From contig NZ_CP053848.1 in assembly GCF_013201605.1 (NCBI RefSeq), positions 1,580,931-1,644,930 on the forward strand: 64,000 nt of DNA, read 5' to 3'. A program made the position numbers and the translations under genes. Below the pieces are notes generated by a model. It was not told where the DNA came from and searched no databases. It saw only the letters and a list, made by a program, of their open reading frames with translations. The DNA is from Campylobacter ornithocola (GTDB lineage Bacteria; Campylobacterota; Campylobacteria; Campylobacterales; Campylobacteraceae). Of this stretch, positions 14,843-23,092 are shown in pieces. Positions within the stretch are counted from its first letter, which is position 1; every line of letters starts with the position of its first letter.

Positions 14843-17452
14843 ATGTCTAAAGTCACATTGCACCCTATGGGGGGGGGGAACGATAATTTTCGTTTTAACT
14901 TACACTCTTTAAGTTTAAATCTTTTTAAATCTTATAAACATTCTAAACTTTTAAAACTTTCTTTACTAACTATTTTATCACTAAGTTCTTTAAATGCAGC
15001 CACACAAGCTACTTATGATAATACTTTAAAAGCTTATGTTATTAAAAAACATGGTTTTAATGATGAAAGTGTATATGATAATACTAATGATACTTATAAG
15101 TTTTTAAATGGTAAAAACTTCTATGGTCAATTAGCTACTAATAAAAATCTTTCTAATATCACTTTAATCTATGATAATCCCAAATCAAAACATATGAACT
15201 TTAGTGATATGAGATTAAAACAAGAAATACTTACTCCAAATATAAAAGAAGATATCTTTGTAGTAAATGGCTTTCATGGAGCATATTCTGCTAATAATAG
15301 CATTAATCAAATAAGCTATATACCTTTTTTAGTTTCAGCTTATACCTTTAATGCTAAAGCTAATAATAATACCCTAACATTAAAAGCAGGAGAATTATCT
15401 TCTATATATTATTTAAAACCTACTAATAAAGAAGTAATGAATCCTAAAGCTACAGGTTTAGATAATAAATATAATTTTTTAATTACCCCAGCTATAGCAA
15501 GAAAGGGTGAAGCTAGTAATAATACTTTAAATTATTTAAAAGATGCTTATGTGAATATGGGTGTTGAAAACACTTATACCTTAGTTTTAAATGGTGCTCC
15601 TTATGTAGTAGGTGCTTTTGGAGTGGATGCTAATACTAATAATAATAGTGTTATATTAAACAAAGGAGTAAAGATAGACTTTCATACTACTCCTTATAGA
15701 CAAGGTGCTTTAGGAGAGAGTATTTTTGATGAGAGAATGACTCATATTTTAGGTGCTATGAGCTACAATGCTAATGCTAATAAAAACAAACTCATTATAG
15801 ATGGAGCTTCTTTAGTAGTTCATGGACCAAGTGGAGCTTATTCAACATCAGCTGCTACACATTTAGGTGGAGCCTTTGTTGATGTAAATAATAATCAAAA
15901 CTACCAAGTTAGTGAAAACACCACCTTAATCAATGATTTAAAACTAGATTTAAGAGTAGATACTAAAAATACCCCATTAGCTTATAATGCTGTATTAAAT
16001 GGAGAAATCTATGGAGGTAAGATCACTCAAGGTAATGCTCATAAAAATACTATAGAAGTTAAAGACTTACAAACCTTACTTGCTCTAAATACTAATATAG
16101 AAGTAAAAGCACTCTTAGACTTTTATGCAGGATTTGCAAGTAATGGCTATGCTAATGATAATAAGATTAATATAAATCTTAAAAAACCTTTTGAGATTAA
16201 TGCTAATTTTACTGGAGAGAATGAATTTAATCTTTATGGAGCTTATGCTAGTAAGGGTGCTAGTAGAAATAGTGTGAATATAAAAGGGGATTTAACCCAA
16301 GAAAGTGTAGTAGAAAACTATCAAGATAAAATTTCAATCACAGCAGCTAAGGTATTAAGTGGAAAAGCAGATAATAATAAAATTAATCTAAGCTCATCTA
16401 ATGTATCTATACCTTTATATATTTATGGAGTTAGTAAAACTACTTTAGATAATAAAGACTATTATGCACAAACAGCAAGTGATAATATTATTAATTTAAA
16501 AGAAGTAAAATCAGCTAGAAACCTAACCACTATTATAGAAGCAAATAATTTAGAAAAAAATACCATTAATTATGATTTAGTTCAATCTTTATCTAATGCT
16601 TCTAATATAGATAAGGGTTCTAAAATCATTTTAAGAGCTAATGAAAACGCTTTAGATAATACTTTAAACATTAAAGATTATTCAAGTGCTGCTTATGATA
16701 ATGTATATGTTATTAGTGCTAAAGAAGAAAGTGCTAATAATAATATTAGCTTTACAAATTTAGCACTAGGTACAGCTTCTGATAAAAGAGAAGGTAGGGT
16801 ATTAATTAGTGCAGGTATAGCTAAAAATACTCATGATAATTATATCCATATAGCTAATTTAAATATAGATGAGTATAAAAACAATGAAGCTATTATTATA
16901 AGTGCTTCTGGTGTATATAGTGAAAATGATAAAAGCTATAATAATACTTTATATTTAAGTGGTAATACTAATATATTTAATAATACTAAAATAGATATAT
17001 TAGCAGGTAGCTTTTTACAAACCCAAACTGATAATGGTTTTACTCCAAAAGCCATAAAGCATAAAAACAATACTAATAATCATCTTTATTTAAATACTAA
17101 TATCAGTGCAAAGCTAGTAAATAACTTTGATCATTATAGCTTTATCTTAAAAGATGATACAAAGAATTATTTAAGTGCTAATGAAGCTATTAATTTAAGT
17201 GAAAAAACTTCTATTAATGTTTATACCAACAATAATATAAAAAATAAAAGCTTTATTCTAATGCAAAGTGAAAAAGGCTTTATAAATGAGGATAATAAAC
17301 AACTAGATCAAAAAGATTTACAAAGCTTATTAGACATTATCACTAAAAACAATCAAAGCTTACATAAAAACATTAAAGCAAAGGTTCAAAAGGCTAAATA
17401 CACTCTAAGTGCAAGTAAAGATGCAAAAAGCATAGTAGTGAATTTAAATTAA
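14843..17452 (+). CDS. Phase-variable Asn-rich passenger-like exoprotein
   Basis: A large surface or secreted protein of 869 aa of unknown function. The ATG at 14843 follows AAAGGA and yields MSKVTLHPMGGGNDNFRF; the three glycines come from a 10-G tract and the frame is open (ON) with this number of G. An extended, basic leader (residues 1-55) ends with a hydrophobic stretch KLLKLSLLTILSLSSLNAA resembling an autotransporter-type signal peptide. The rest consists of many degenerate short repeats of the form A/S-x-N-N-x-L/I-x-L/I, consistent with a beta-helix. There is no C-terminal beta-barrel: it stops at KSIVVNLN. I saw no cysteine. It lies 30 nt upstream of tpsA. It may be an autotransporter that lost its barrel, or an exoprotein that uses another transporter. 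Confidence 0.75.
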   Translation: MSKVTLHPMGGGNDNFRFNLHSLSLNLFKSYKHSKLLKLSLLTILSLSSLNAATQATYDNTLKAYVIKKHGFNDESVYDNTNDTYKFLNGKNFYGQLATNKNLSNITLIYDNPKSKHMNFSDMRLKQEILTPNIKEDIFVVNGFHGAYSANNSINQISYIPFLVSAYTFNAKANNNTLTLKAGELSSIYYLKPTNKEVMNPKATGLDNKYNFLITPAIARKGEASNNTLNYLKDAYVNMGVENTYTLVLNGAPYVVGAFGVDANTNNNSVILNKGVKIDFHTTPYRQGALGESIFDERMTHILGAMSYNANANKNKLIIDGASLVVHGPSGAYSTSAATHLGGAFVDVNNNQNYQVSENTTLINDLKLDLRVDTKNTPLAYNAVLNGEIYGGKITQGNAHKNTIEVKDLQTLLALNTNIEVKALLDFYAGFASNGYANDNKININLKKPFEINANFTGENEFNLYGAYASKGASRNSVNIKGDLTQESVVENYQDKISITAAKVLSGKADNNKINLSSSNVSIPLYIYGVSKTTLDNKDYYAQTASDNIINLKEVKSARNLTTIIEANNLEKNTINYDLVQSLSNASNIDKGSKIILRANENALDNTLNIKDYSSAAYDNVYVISAKEESANNNISFTNLALGTASDKREGRVLISAGIAKNTHDNYIHIANLNIDEYKNNEAIIISASGVYSENDKSYNNTLYLSGNTNIFNNTKIDILAGSFLQTQTDNGFTPKAIKHKNNTNNHLYLNTNISAKLVNNFDHYSFILKDDTKNYLSANEAINLSEKTSINVYTNNNIKNKSFILMQSEKGFINEDNKQLDQKDLQSLLDIITKNNQSLHKNIKAKVQKAKYTLSASKDAKSIVVNLN
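14869..14878 (+). repeat. Poly-G tract (10 G), contingency repeat
   Basis: Ten consecutive G inside codons 9-12 of the passenger-like gene, 26 nt after its start codon. G tracts of 8 or more in Campylobacter slip during replication and switch genes on and off. Ten G keeps the frame open; 9 or 11 would end translation early. It is the only long G or C tract I found in the window. Confidence 0.92.
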
Positions 17453-17482
17453 AAACAAAAATAAAAACAATAAGGATATATC

Positions 17483-20323
17483 ATGAAAGCACATCATAAA
17501 CTCTCAAATCATATCATACTCTCAGGTATAACAGTATCAATGCTTTTTTCTCCACTAATGGCTTTACCTAGTGGAGGTAAATTTACTCATGGGACTAGTG
17601 GAACTATATCTGGTCCATACTTTGATAAAAATACTGGTAAAAACACTATTGATATCACAGGTAAAACACCAAATAAAAATAGCCATGTTATCCAATGGGG
17701 TGGTGGTTTTAGTATAAATAAGGGTGAAAGTGTAAATTTTAAAGGTCAAGGACAAAACTACCTAAACATTGCTCATGGAACAAGTAAATCTACTATAGAT
17801 GGCTTATTAAATGCAAGTGGTAATAATGTCTTTTTAATCAACCCTAATGGAGTAATCATTACTAAAAATGGAATTATCAATGCTAATCGCTTTGTGGCTT
17901 CGACTTCGTCTATGAGTAATGATGATATGTGGAAATTTGCAAAGCTAACTAAAGAACAAGCCGCAGCTTTCTCTCCGGTATTTAAGCCACATAAAGCAGG
18001 TAATGTAGTGAATATGGGTAATATTAATGCAAATAATGTATTACTTATAGGGAATAAGGTAGATATACAAGGTGGTAAATTAGGTAATGCTGATTCTACT
18101 ACGCATTTGGTAGGCAATTATGTATATATAGATGCAGATAGTGCTAAGTTAAATTCTAATAAAATCAATGTAACAGCTGTAGAAGGTGGTTACACACAAA
18201 GACAAATGATAAATTTCGCTAATGATGGTTATAAATTTGGTAATAATGTAAATATACAAAATACAAATTATACAGATACTACCAACACCACTCATATAGG
18301 AAATTCTAATTTCAAAAAAACTTTAACTATGGGTAATATGGGAAATGAAAAAGATAATGCTATAGAGTGGTGGCACTTTGCAAAAGGTTGGAATGAAGGT
18401 TTAGATAATATTAAAGAAATTGATGAATTTAAATTAGTAGGAGATATTGATTTTAACGGAATGACTATAGATCCTATTGCATATGATTACAATAATGCTT
18501 TTAATAAAACATTTAATGGAAATGGATACACATTGAAAAACATTACTATAAATGCTAATGAAGATTACAATGTTGGTTTGTTTGGAGCTATTAAAGATGC
18601 TAAAATTGATAATATTAATATTGATAGTGTAGATTTTAAATATAATCATAGTTTACCTAATAGAATAGGTGCTTTTGCAGGTCACATTGGTAATAGTTCA
18701 ATTTCAAATATATCATTAAGCAATATAGGCATGATTAATGGGATTAGGATTGTTGGTGGTTTTAGTGGTAATGTAGCTGATTCTTTTATATCAAACATAA
18801 AGATTGATAAAATAGAAGGCATCAACGCAACAAACGAAGGTAAATTCGCAAGTAATGCTATAGGGGTGGGTGGATTTACAGGAATGGGGGCATCTACATC
18901 CTATAATAATGTTATTTTAAAAAATATTGGTAATATATCTTTAACTAATAAAATTGGAGAAGTTTATACAACTTATATTGGTTATTTTCTTGGAAGATCA
19001 GATCAATTATCAGCATCAAAAAATGCTAATGAATTTAGAAATATTGCAATATATAATGTTGGAAATTTATCAGCTACTGGAACATGGAGAAATGATTCTT
19101 TATACATAGGAGCTTTTGCTGGGGCGTTACATGGTAGTAAAAAAGATGATATGGAAAATATTTTTATATTTTTAAGCAATAATTCAAAAATATCTTATAA
19201 TAAAAATTTTAGAAGCACGTATTTTGGAAATTTAGCAGGAGTTTTTATCGCAAATTTAAATAATATTCATATTTATAACAAAGAAGGATCCTTAACCAAC
19301 GCAACTGCTGATCAAGCTTACTGGAATGATTTTAATAAAAATGGTTATGTTTCAGATAAAATAAACATCCACACCTATAATGATTCTACTCAAGAAAGTA
19401 TCTATAAAGACTTTTTATCTAAAGCTAATACTATAGAAAAACCAACCCCACCAACCAACCCTGATAACCCAAATGATTCTGATGTTATTTTAGGTAGTGA
19501 TGATGTAATTAGCAAAGAAGATTTAAACCAATGGCTTGATGAAATATTTGCAGGAAATTACTGGGTAGATATAAAAGATCTTGATAAAATTCATGGCCTA
19601 AATGAAAGTATCATTCAAAGTATATCTTTCTTAGAAGCTTTATATGGTCAAGAAGGTATGAAAGATATATTGGAAAAATTCCATAATGATTATAAAACAG
19701 CTTATTCTAAGTATGAGGAATTTAAAAACAATAAAGCAGAACTTTTAGCTTTTATCAATGAAAAGTTAAAACCTTTAGTAGAACACTCTAATAATTCTCT
19801 AAAACAACTACTAACCAAACAAAAAGAACTTGATAGTGTTGTTAAAGCTTATAATGCTTATGTAGAATTAATCAATAAAGGTTTAGCAAGTAAAAATGAT
19901 CAAGAATTTAAAACCTTAGAAAATAAATTAAATTCTTTAATGAGTGAAAGTCAAATTCTAGCTAATAGTATTTCTAATAATCAAATGCTATTAGAAAAAT
20001 GGAAAGGAAAAACAAATACTGATTCTAATGGTCATTTTACTATCAAAGGTGCCTTTGCTAATGCTATATTAAATACAAATCCTGACTTAAAAGAAATAAC
20101 TGGAGATGGTGGAAGTATAGATGATCCAAACAGACCAGAACTTCCCGCAACAGATCTAACCTTCGAACAAACTGCTTCACTTAATCTAATAGGTAATAAT
20201 AGCTTAGAAGAAGAGGAAGAACAAGAAGAAATAGAAGAAGCTTCTATGAATCAAAAAGGTAAAACCTGCATAGTAAGTGATAATTATAAAACTATGAATC
20301 CTTGTGTGGTTGGAGGATTATAA
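17483..20323 (+). CDS. Two-partner secretion exoprotein (TpsA, haemagglutinin-like)
   Basis: Adhesin-like protein exported across the outer membrane by its TpsB partner. Of 946 aa, residues 1-27 form a short signal peptide (IILSGITVSMLFSPLMA). A TPS secretion domain follows (about 28-235) with the hallmark FLINPNGVIITKNG at 117-130. About 310-620 carries repeated GLUG-like units (VGLFGAIKDAKIDNINI, IGAFAGHIGNSSISNIS, VGGFSGNVADSFISNIKI) that suggest a beta-helix. A Pro/Asn linker (about 650-670) leads to a coiled-coil region, then an acidic patch (EEEEEQEEIEE). The only two cysteines are C929 and C941, at the extreme C terminus, as in HMW1-type adhesins that stay anchored to their transporter. 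AAGGATATATC precedes the ATG. No toxin domain of the CdiA type is seen. Confidence 0.88.
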   Translation: MKAHHKLSNHIILSGITVSMLFSPLMALPSGGKFTHGTSGTISGPYFDKNTGKNTIDITGKTPNKNSHVIQWGGGFSINKGESVNFKGQGQNYLNIAHGTSKSTIDGLLNASGNNVFLINPNGVIITKNGIINANRFVASTSSMSNDDMWKFAKLTKEQAAAFSPVFKPHKAGNVVNMGNINANNVLLIGNKVDIQGGKLGNADSTTHLVGNYVYIDADSAKLNSNKINVTAVEGGYTQRQMINFANDGYKFGNNVNIQNTNYTDTTNTTHIGNSNFKKTLTMGNMGNEKDNAIEWWHFAKGWNEGLDNIKEIDEFKLVGDIDFNGMTIDPIAYDYNNAFNKTFNGNGYTLKNITINANEDYNVGLFGAIKDAKIDNINIDSVDFKYNHSLPNRIGAFAGHIGNSSISNISLSNIGMINGIRIVGGFSGNVADSFISNIKIDKIEGINATNEGKFASNAIGVGGFTGMGASTSYNNVILKNIGNISLTNKIGEVYTTYIGYFLGRSDQLSASKNANEFRNIAIYNVGNLSATGTWRNDSLYIGAFAGALHGSKKDDMENIFIFLSNNSKISYNKNFRSTYFGNLAGVFIANLNNIHIYNKEGSLTNATADQAYWNDFNKNGYVSDKINIHTYNDSTQESIYKDFLSKANTIEKPTPPTNPDNPNDSDVILGSDDVISKEDLNQWLDEIFAGNYWVDIKDLDKIHGLNESIIQSISFLEALYGQEGMKDILEKFHNDYKTAYSKYEEFKNNKAELLAFINEKLKPLVEHSNNSLKQLLTKQKELDSVVKAYNAYVELINKGLASKNDQEFKTLENKLNSLMSESQILANSISNNQMLLEKWKGKTNTDSNGHFTIKGAFANAILNTNPDLKEITGDGGSIDDPNRPELPATDLTFEQTASLNLIGNNSLEEEEEQEEIEEASMNQKGKTCIVSDNYKTMNPCVVGGL

Positions 20324-20328
20324 ACACT

Positions 20329-20354
20329 TTGCTAGGATATAACTATCCTAGCAA
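20329..20354. terminator. Hairpin between tpsA and tpsB
   Basis: TTGCTAGGATA (20329-20339) and TATCCTAGCAA (20344-20354) form a perfect 11-bp stem with a TAAC loop, 6 nt after the tpsA stop. No T-run follows, so it may be a weak terminator or an RNA-stabilising element that lowers tpsB expression relative to tpsA. Confidence 0.55.
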
Positions 20355-20470
20355 TAATAATGAGTATGAATAAATACTTGCATTAAACAATATTGTGATT
20401 AATCTATACAAATATAAAAGCCAAATTAAGAAAAAAATAAATAAAAATAAAAAATTAAGGAAAAACCATT

Positions 20471-22510
20471 ATGAAAAAACTCTTATTTACTACTATAGCA
20501 ATTAGTTCTTTAGTCTATGCTAATAATAATGAAGGTTCTATTATCATAGCTAAAAATGATATAGAAAAGGTTATAGAATTATCCCCTGATAAAAACCTCC
20601 CTCAAAACAAAGCCATAAAAGAAAATCTAAAAACCAAAGATGATTATGAAAAAGCCCAAGAAGCTAAAAAGGTTTTAGAAGAAAAAAAAGAACAATTAAA
20701 AGAAAAACTAAGACAAGAAGAGGAAGCTAGTAATAATCAAACTAATTTAACTAATACTAGTTCTACTAATGATAATACTAATAAAAAAACTAATAACACT
20801 ATTAACTCAAATAAAGAAGTTAATACTAGTGCAAAAGATAATACCGACAACACAACCGATAAAGAAAACAATACTAATATAAATACTACTACTAATGAAA
20901 AAACTAACAATACTAGTAAAGAAAATAATACCAACACAGCTAATAATACAACTAACACTAACTCAAACAATCAAACCACTAATACAAGCAATATAAATAA
21001 TTCTACTAACTCCACTACAAAGCCTATGATTAAATATCACTTTGTTCTTACTAATAAAAACACTAGCTTTAAAAAGCTAGGTATTAAAGAAGAAGATTTA
21101 CAAAGCTTAGTGAGTGAGTTTAATGCTAAAAGATTTAGCTTGCAAGATTTACAAGATATATCTAATATCATTGCTTATTATTTTCAAGTTAATGGCTATC
21201 CTGCAGCAACAGCTTATATTCCTCAACAAGAATTTGATGGAAAAAATATTCAAATTAATATTTCTTTAGGAGTATTAGGCAAATATATAATAAAAAATAA
21301 AACTACTATAAAAGATCACTTCATAGAAAGTAAGCTTAATGAAAAAATCAAAGGTAAAATCATCTCTACTAAATTAATAGAAGATAGTGTGTATAAAGTC
21401 AATGAAATGTATGGACTAAATACCCTAGCAGGTTTACAAGCAGGAGAGAATGTAGGAGAAACTGATATACTTATAGAAGTAGAACCTGATACTAAGGCTA
21501 ATGTATTATTATATAGTGATAATTATGGTATTAAGAGTGCAGGAGAATATAGAGCTGGTATTAGTATGGGATTTAATTCTATATTAAATATGGGAGATTA
21601 TTATAATTTTTACTTACAATCAAGTGATGAAAAACAAATCAACTATGGAGCTAGTTATACTTTCTTTTTAGGAAATTTAAAAATTACTCCAAGTATTTCT
21701 CAAGGATCTTATTCTTTAGGTGGAGATTATAAAGAAGTTGGCTTTAGTGGTACTTCTAGAAATTTTGGTATAGACTTTTCTTATCCTGTATGGATAAATA
21801 CAAATTCATCTTTATACTTTACTTCTAGTATTTATCATAAGATATTAAAAGATGAACCTTTTTCAAATATATTTGATGATTATAGTATAGATAAACATTC
21901 TAATGTAGGTAGTATGGGTTTAGAAGGTTTATTTAGAGGCTTTGAAAATAATACCCTAAGTTATAGTGCTAAGATAAGTATAGGTAAAGTTAATGATGAT
22001 GGCACTACTATATTTGGAGATACATCTAAAAGTGATGGTAATGGCTTTGGTTGGTTTAGAAAACTCAATGCTAGTTTGAATAATTATTATAGTATTAATG
22101 AATACATTACTCATACTTTAAATATAAACTATCAAAAGGTATTAGGGAATTTTGAACTAGATTCTTCTGAAAGTTCATCTTTAGGTGGAGCTTATGGAGT
22201 AAGAGCTTATGATAATGGAGAAGGTGATGGAGATAATACCATAGTAGCTAACTTTGGTATAAGAATAAATATACCAAATACGAATTTTTATTTTACACCT
22301 TTTTATGATATAGGTTATGCTTGGTATGAAAAAGACTCAGGAAGTAGATTAGCAGATGAGCATTTTTTAGATGCAGTGGGTTTACAAATACTTTATAATA
22401 AGAATAATGCATATTATATAAAACTTGATGCAGCAAGAGCATTACATCAGTATAAATACGATGATGATCATAGAATGAAATTATATTTAAGTGGTGGGGT
22501 GTATTTTTAA
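20471..22510 (+). CDS. Two-partner secretion transporter (TpsB, ShlB/FhaC family)
   Basis: Outer-membrane pore that recognises the TPS domain of TpsA and exports it. The 679 aa protein has a signal peptide (MKKLLFTTIAISSLVYA), an acidic and basic helical stretch, then about 90 residues of low-complexity Asn/Thr-rich linker (about 93-188). A POTRA region (about 190-270, including FSLQDLQDISNIIAYYFQVNGYPAATAYIP) and a second POTRA-like part come before a 16-strand barrel region from about 340. The L6 loop motif appears as YGVRAYDNGEGDGDN, the VRAY...GD form common in ShlB-type transporters. It ends in an aromatic outer-membrane signature (GGVYF). AAGGAAAAACC precedes the ATG. It lies 147 nt after tpsA and probably has its own or readthrough expression. 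Confidence 0.9.
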   Translation: MKKLLFTTIAISSLVYANNNEGSIIIAKNDIEKVIELSPDKNLPQNKAIKENLKTKDDYEKAQEAKKVLEEKKEQLKEKLRQEEEASNNQTNLTNTSSTNDNTNKKTNNTINSNKEVNTSAKDNTDNTTDKENNTNINTTTNEKTNNTSKENNTNTANNTTNTNSNNQTTNTSNINNSTNSTTKPMIKYHFVLTNKNTSFKKLGIKEEDLQSLVSEFNAKRFSLQDLQDISNIIAYYFQVNGYPAATAYIPQQEFDGKNIQINISLGVLGKYIIKNKTTIKDHFIESKLNEKIKGKIISTKLIEDSVYKVNEMYGLNTLAGLQAGENVGETDILIEVEPDTKANVLLYSDNYGIKSAGEYRAGISMGFNSILNMGDYYNFYLQSSDEKQINYGASYTFFLGNLKITPSISQGSYSLGGDYKEVGFSGTSRNFGIDFSYPVWINTNSSLYFTSSIYHKILKDEPFSNIFDDYSIDKHSNVGSMGLEGLFRGFENNTLSYSAKISIGKVNDDGTTIFGDTSKSDGNGFGWFRKLNASLNNYYSINEYITHTLNINYQKVLGNFELDSSESSSLGGAYGVRAYDNGEGDGDNTIVANFGIRINIPNTNFYFTPFYDIGYAWYEKDSGSRLADEHFLDAVGLQILYNKNNAYYIKLDAARALHQYKYDDDHRMKLYLSGGVYF

Positions 22511-22519
22511 CCCCTTGTT

Positions 22520-23092
22520 TTAATTACCACTTAGAAAGTACACTTTGGTGGATAAGGATTTAAAAGCTTTAGAATGGATTAAGCTTTGACAAGCTTTAGA
22601 CTTCGAAACACTTGTAAATTCACTTTGACTAAAAGCATTTAAAGCTTCATCTAGTTGAGTTTTTATGCTTTGATTTTTTGGATCTTTTAAGGTTTGGTTT
22701 TTTAAATCTGCTATATTTTGAACTTTACTTTTTTGAGCATTATCTACCATAAGTGCTAAAAGCAAAATACTTTCTTTATCCACAAAAAGCACCTTAAAAC
22801 ACTGCTCATCATTTCCCACGCTAAAATCAAGCTCTTTGGTAGCATTTTGCAAGGAAGATAAATCTTCATTTTTTACATTTGCTACATTGCTCATTAAAGC
22901 TATACTTGAAAGACTTTCATTTTTTAATACATAAGAGCTTACATCGTTAATAAAAGTTTTTAAATTTCCTAAAGCTTGAGCTGTACTTGCCTCATCTTTA
23001 CTTGTGCTAAATTTTGGCAAGGCAACTGCAGCCAAAACTCTAAGTATAATCACTACAAACACAAGCTCTATAATAGTAAATGCCTTTTTCAT
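22520..23092 (-). CDS. ctsG: Type II secretion/DNA-uptake pseudopilin CtsG-like
   Basis: Pseudopilin-like protein of the Cts system used for natural transformation in C. jejuni. The N terminus KKAFTIIELVFVVIILRVLA is the prepilin motif (peptidase cut before F5, Glu at mature position 5), followed by a globular domain with two cysteines (C98-type position in DEQCFKVL and KACQSL) that could form a disulfide. Length is 190 aa. Residue 18 is Arg (codon AGA), where most pseudopilins have Gly; a charged residue within the hydrophobic helix is unusual. It overlaps tsaD by 4 nt and is the last gene of the operon. The position after tsaD matches Cj1343c. Confidence 0.82.
   Translation of the reverse strand: MKKAFTIIELVFVVIILRVLAAVALPKFSTSKDEASTAQALGNLKTFINDVSSYVLKNESLSSIALMSNVANVKNEDLSSLQNATKELDFSVGNDEQCFKVLFVDKESILLLALMVDNAQKSKVQNIADLKNQTLKDPKNQSIKTQLDEALNAFSQSEFTSVSKSKACQSLIHSKAFKSLSTKVYFLSGN

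Noticed and set aside
17483..20323. CdiA-type contact-dependent toxin
   Set aside because: TpsA is short, has no pretoxin or toxin domain, and no immunity gene follows; its C terminus looks like an anchor.
20737..20970. Minus-strand Val/Leu-rich reading frame opposite the tpsB linker
   Set aside because: It is the mirror image of the Asn/Thr-rich repeat codons and has no start signal of its own.
22180..22250. VRAY in TpsB as a mutated VRGY motif
   Set aside because: VRAY followed by GExxGD is a common form in ShlB-type transporters, so it is not a defect.
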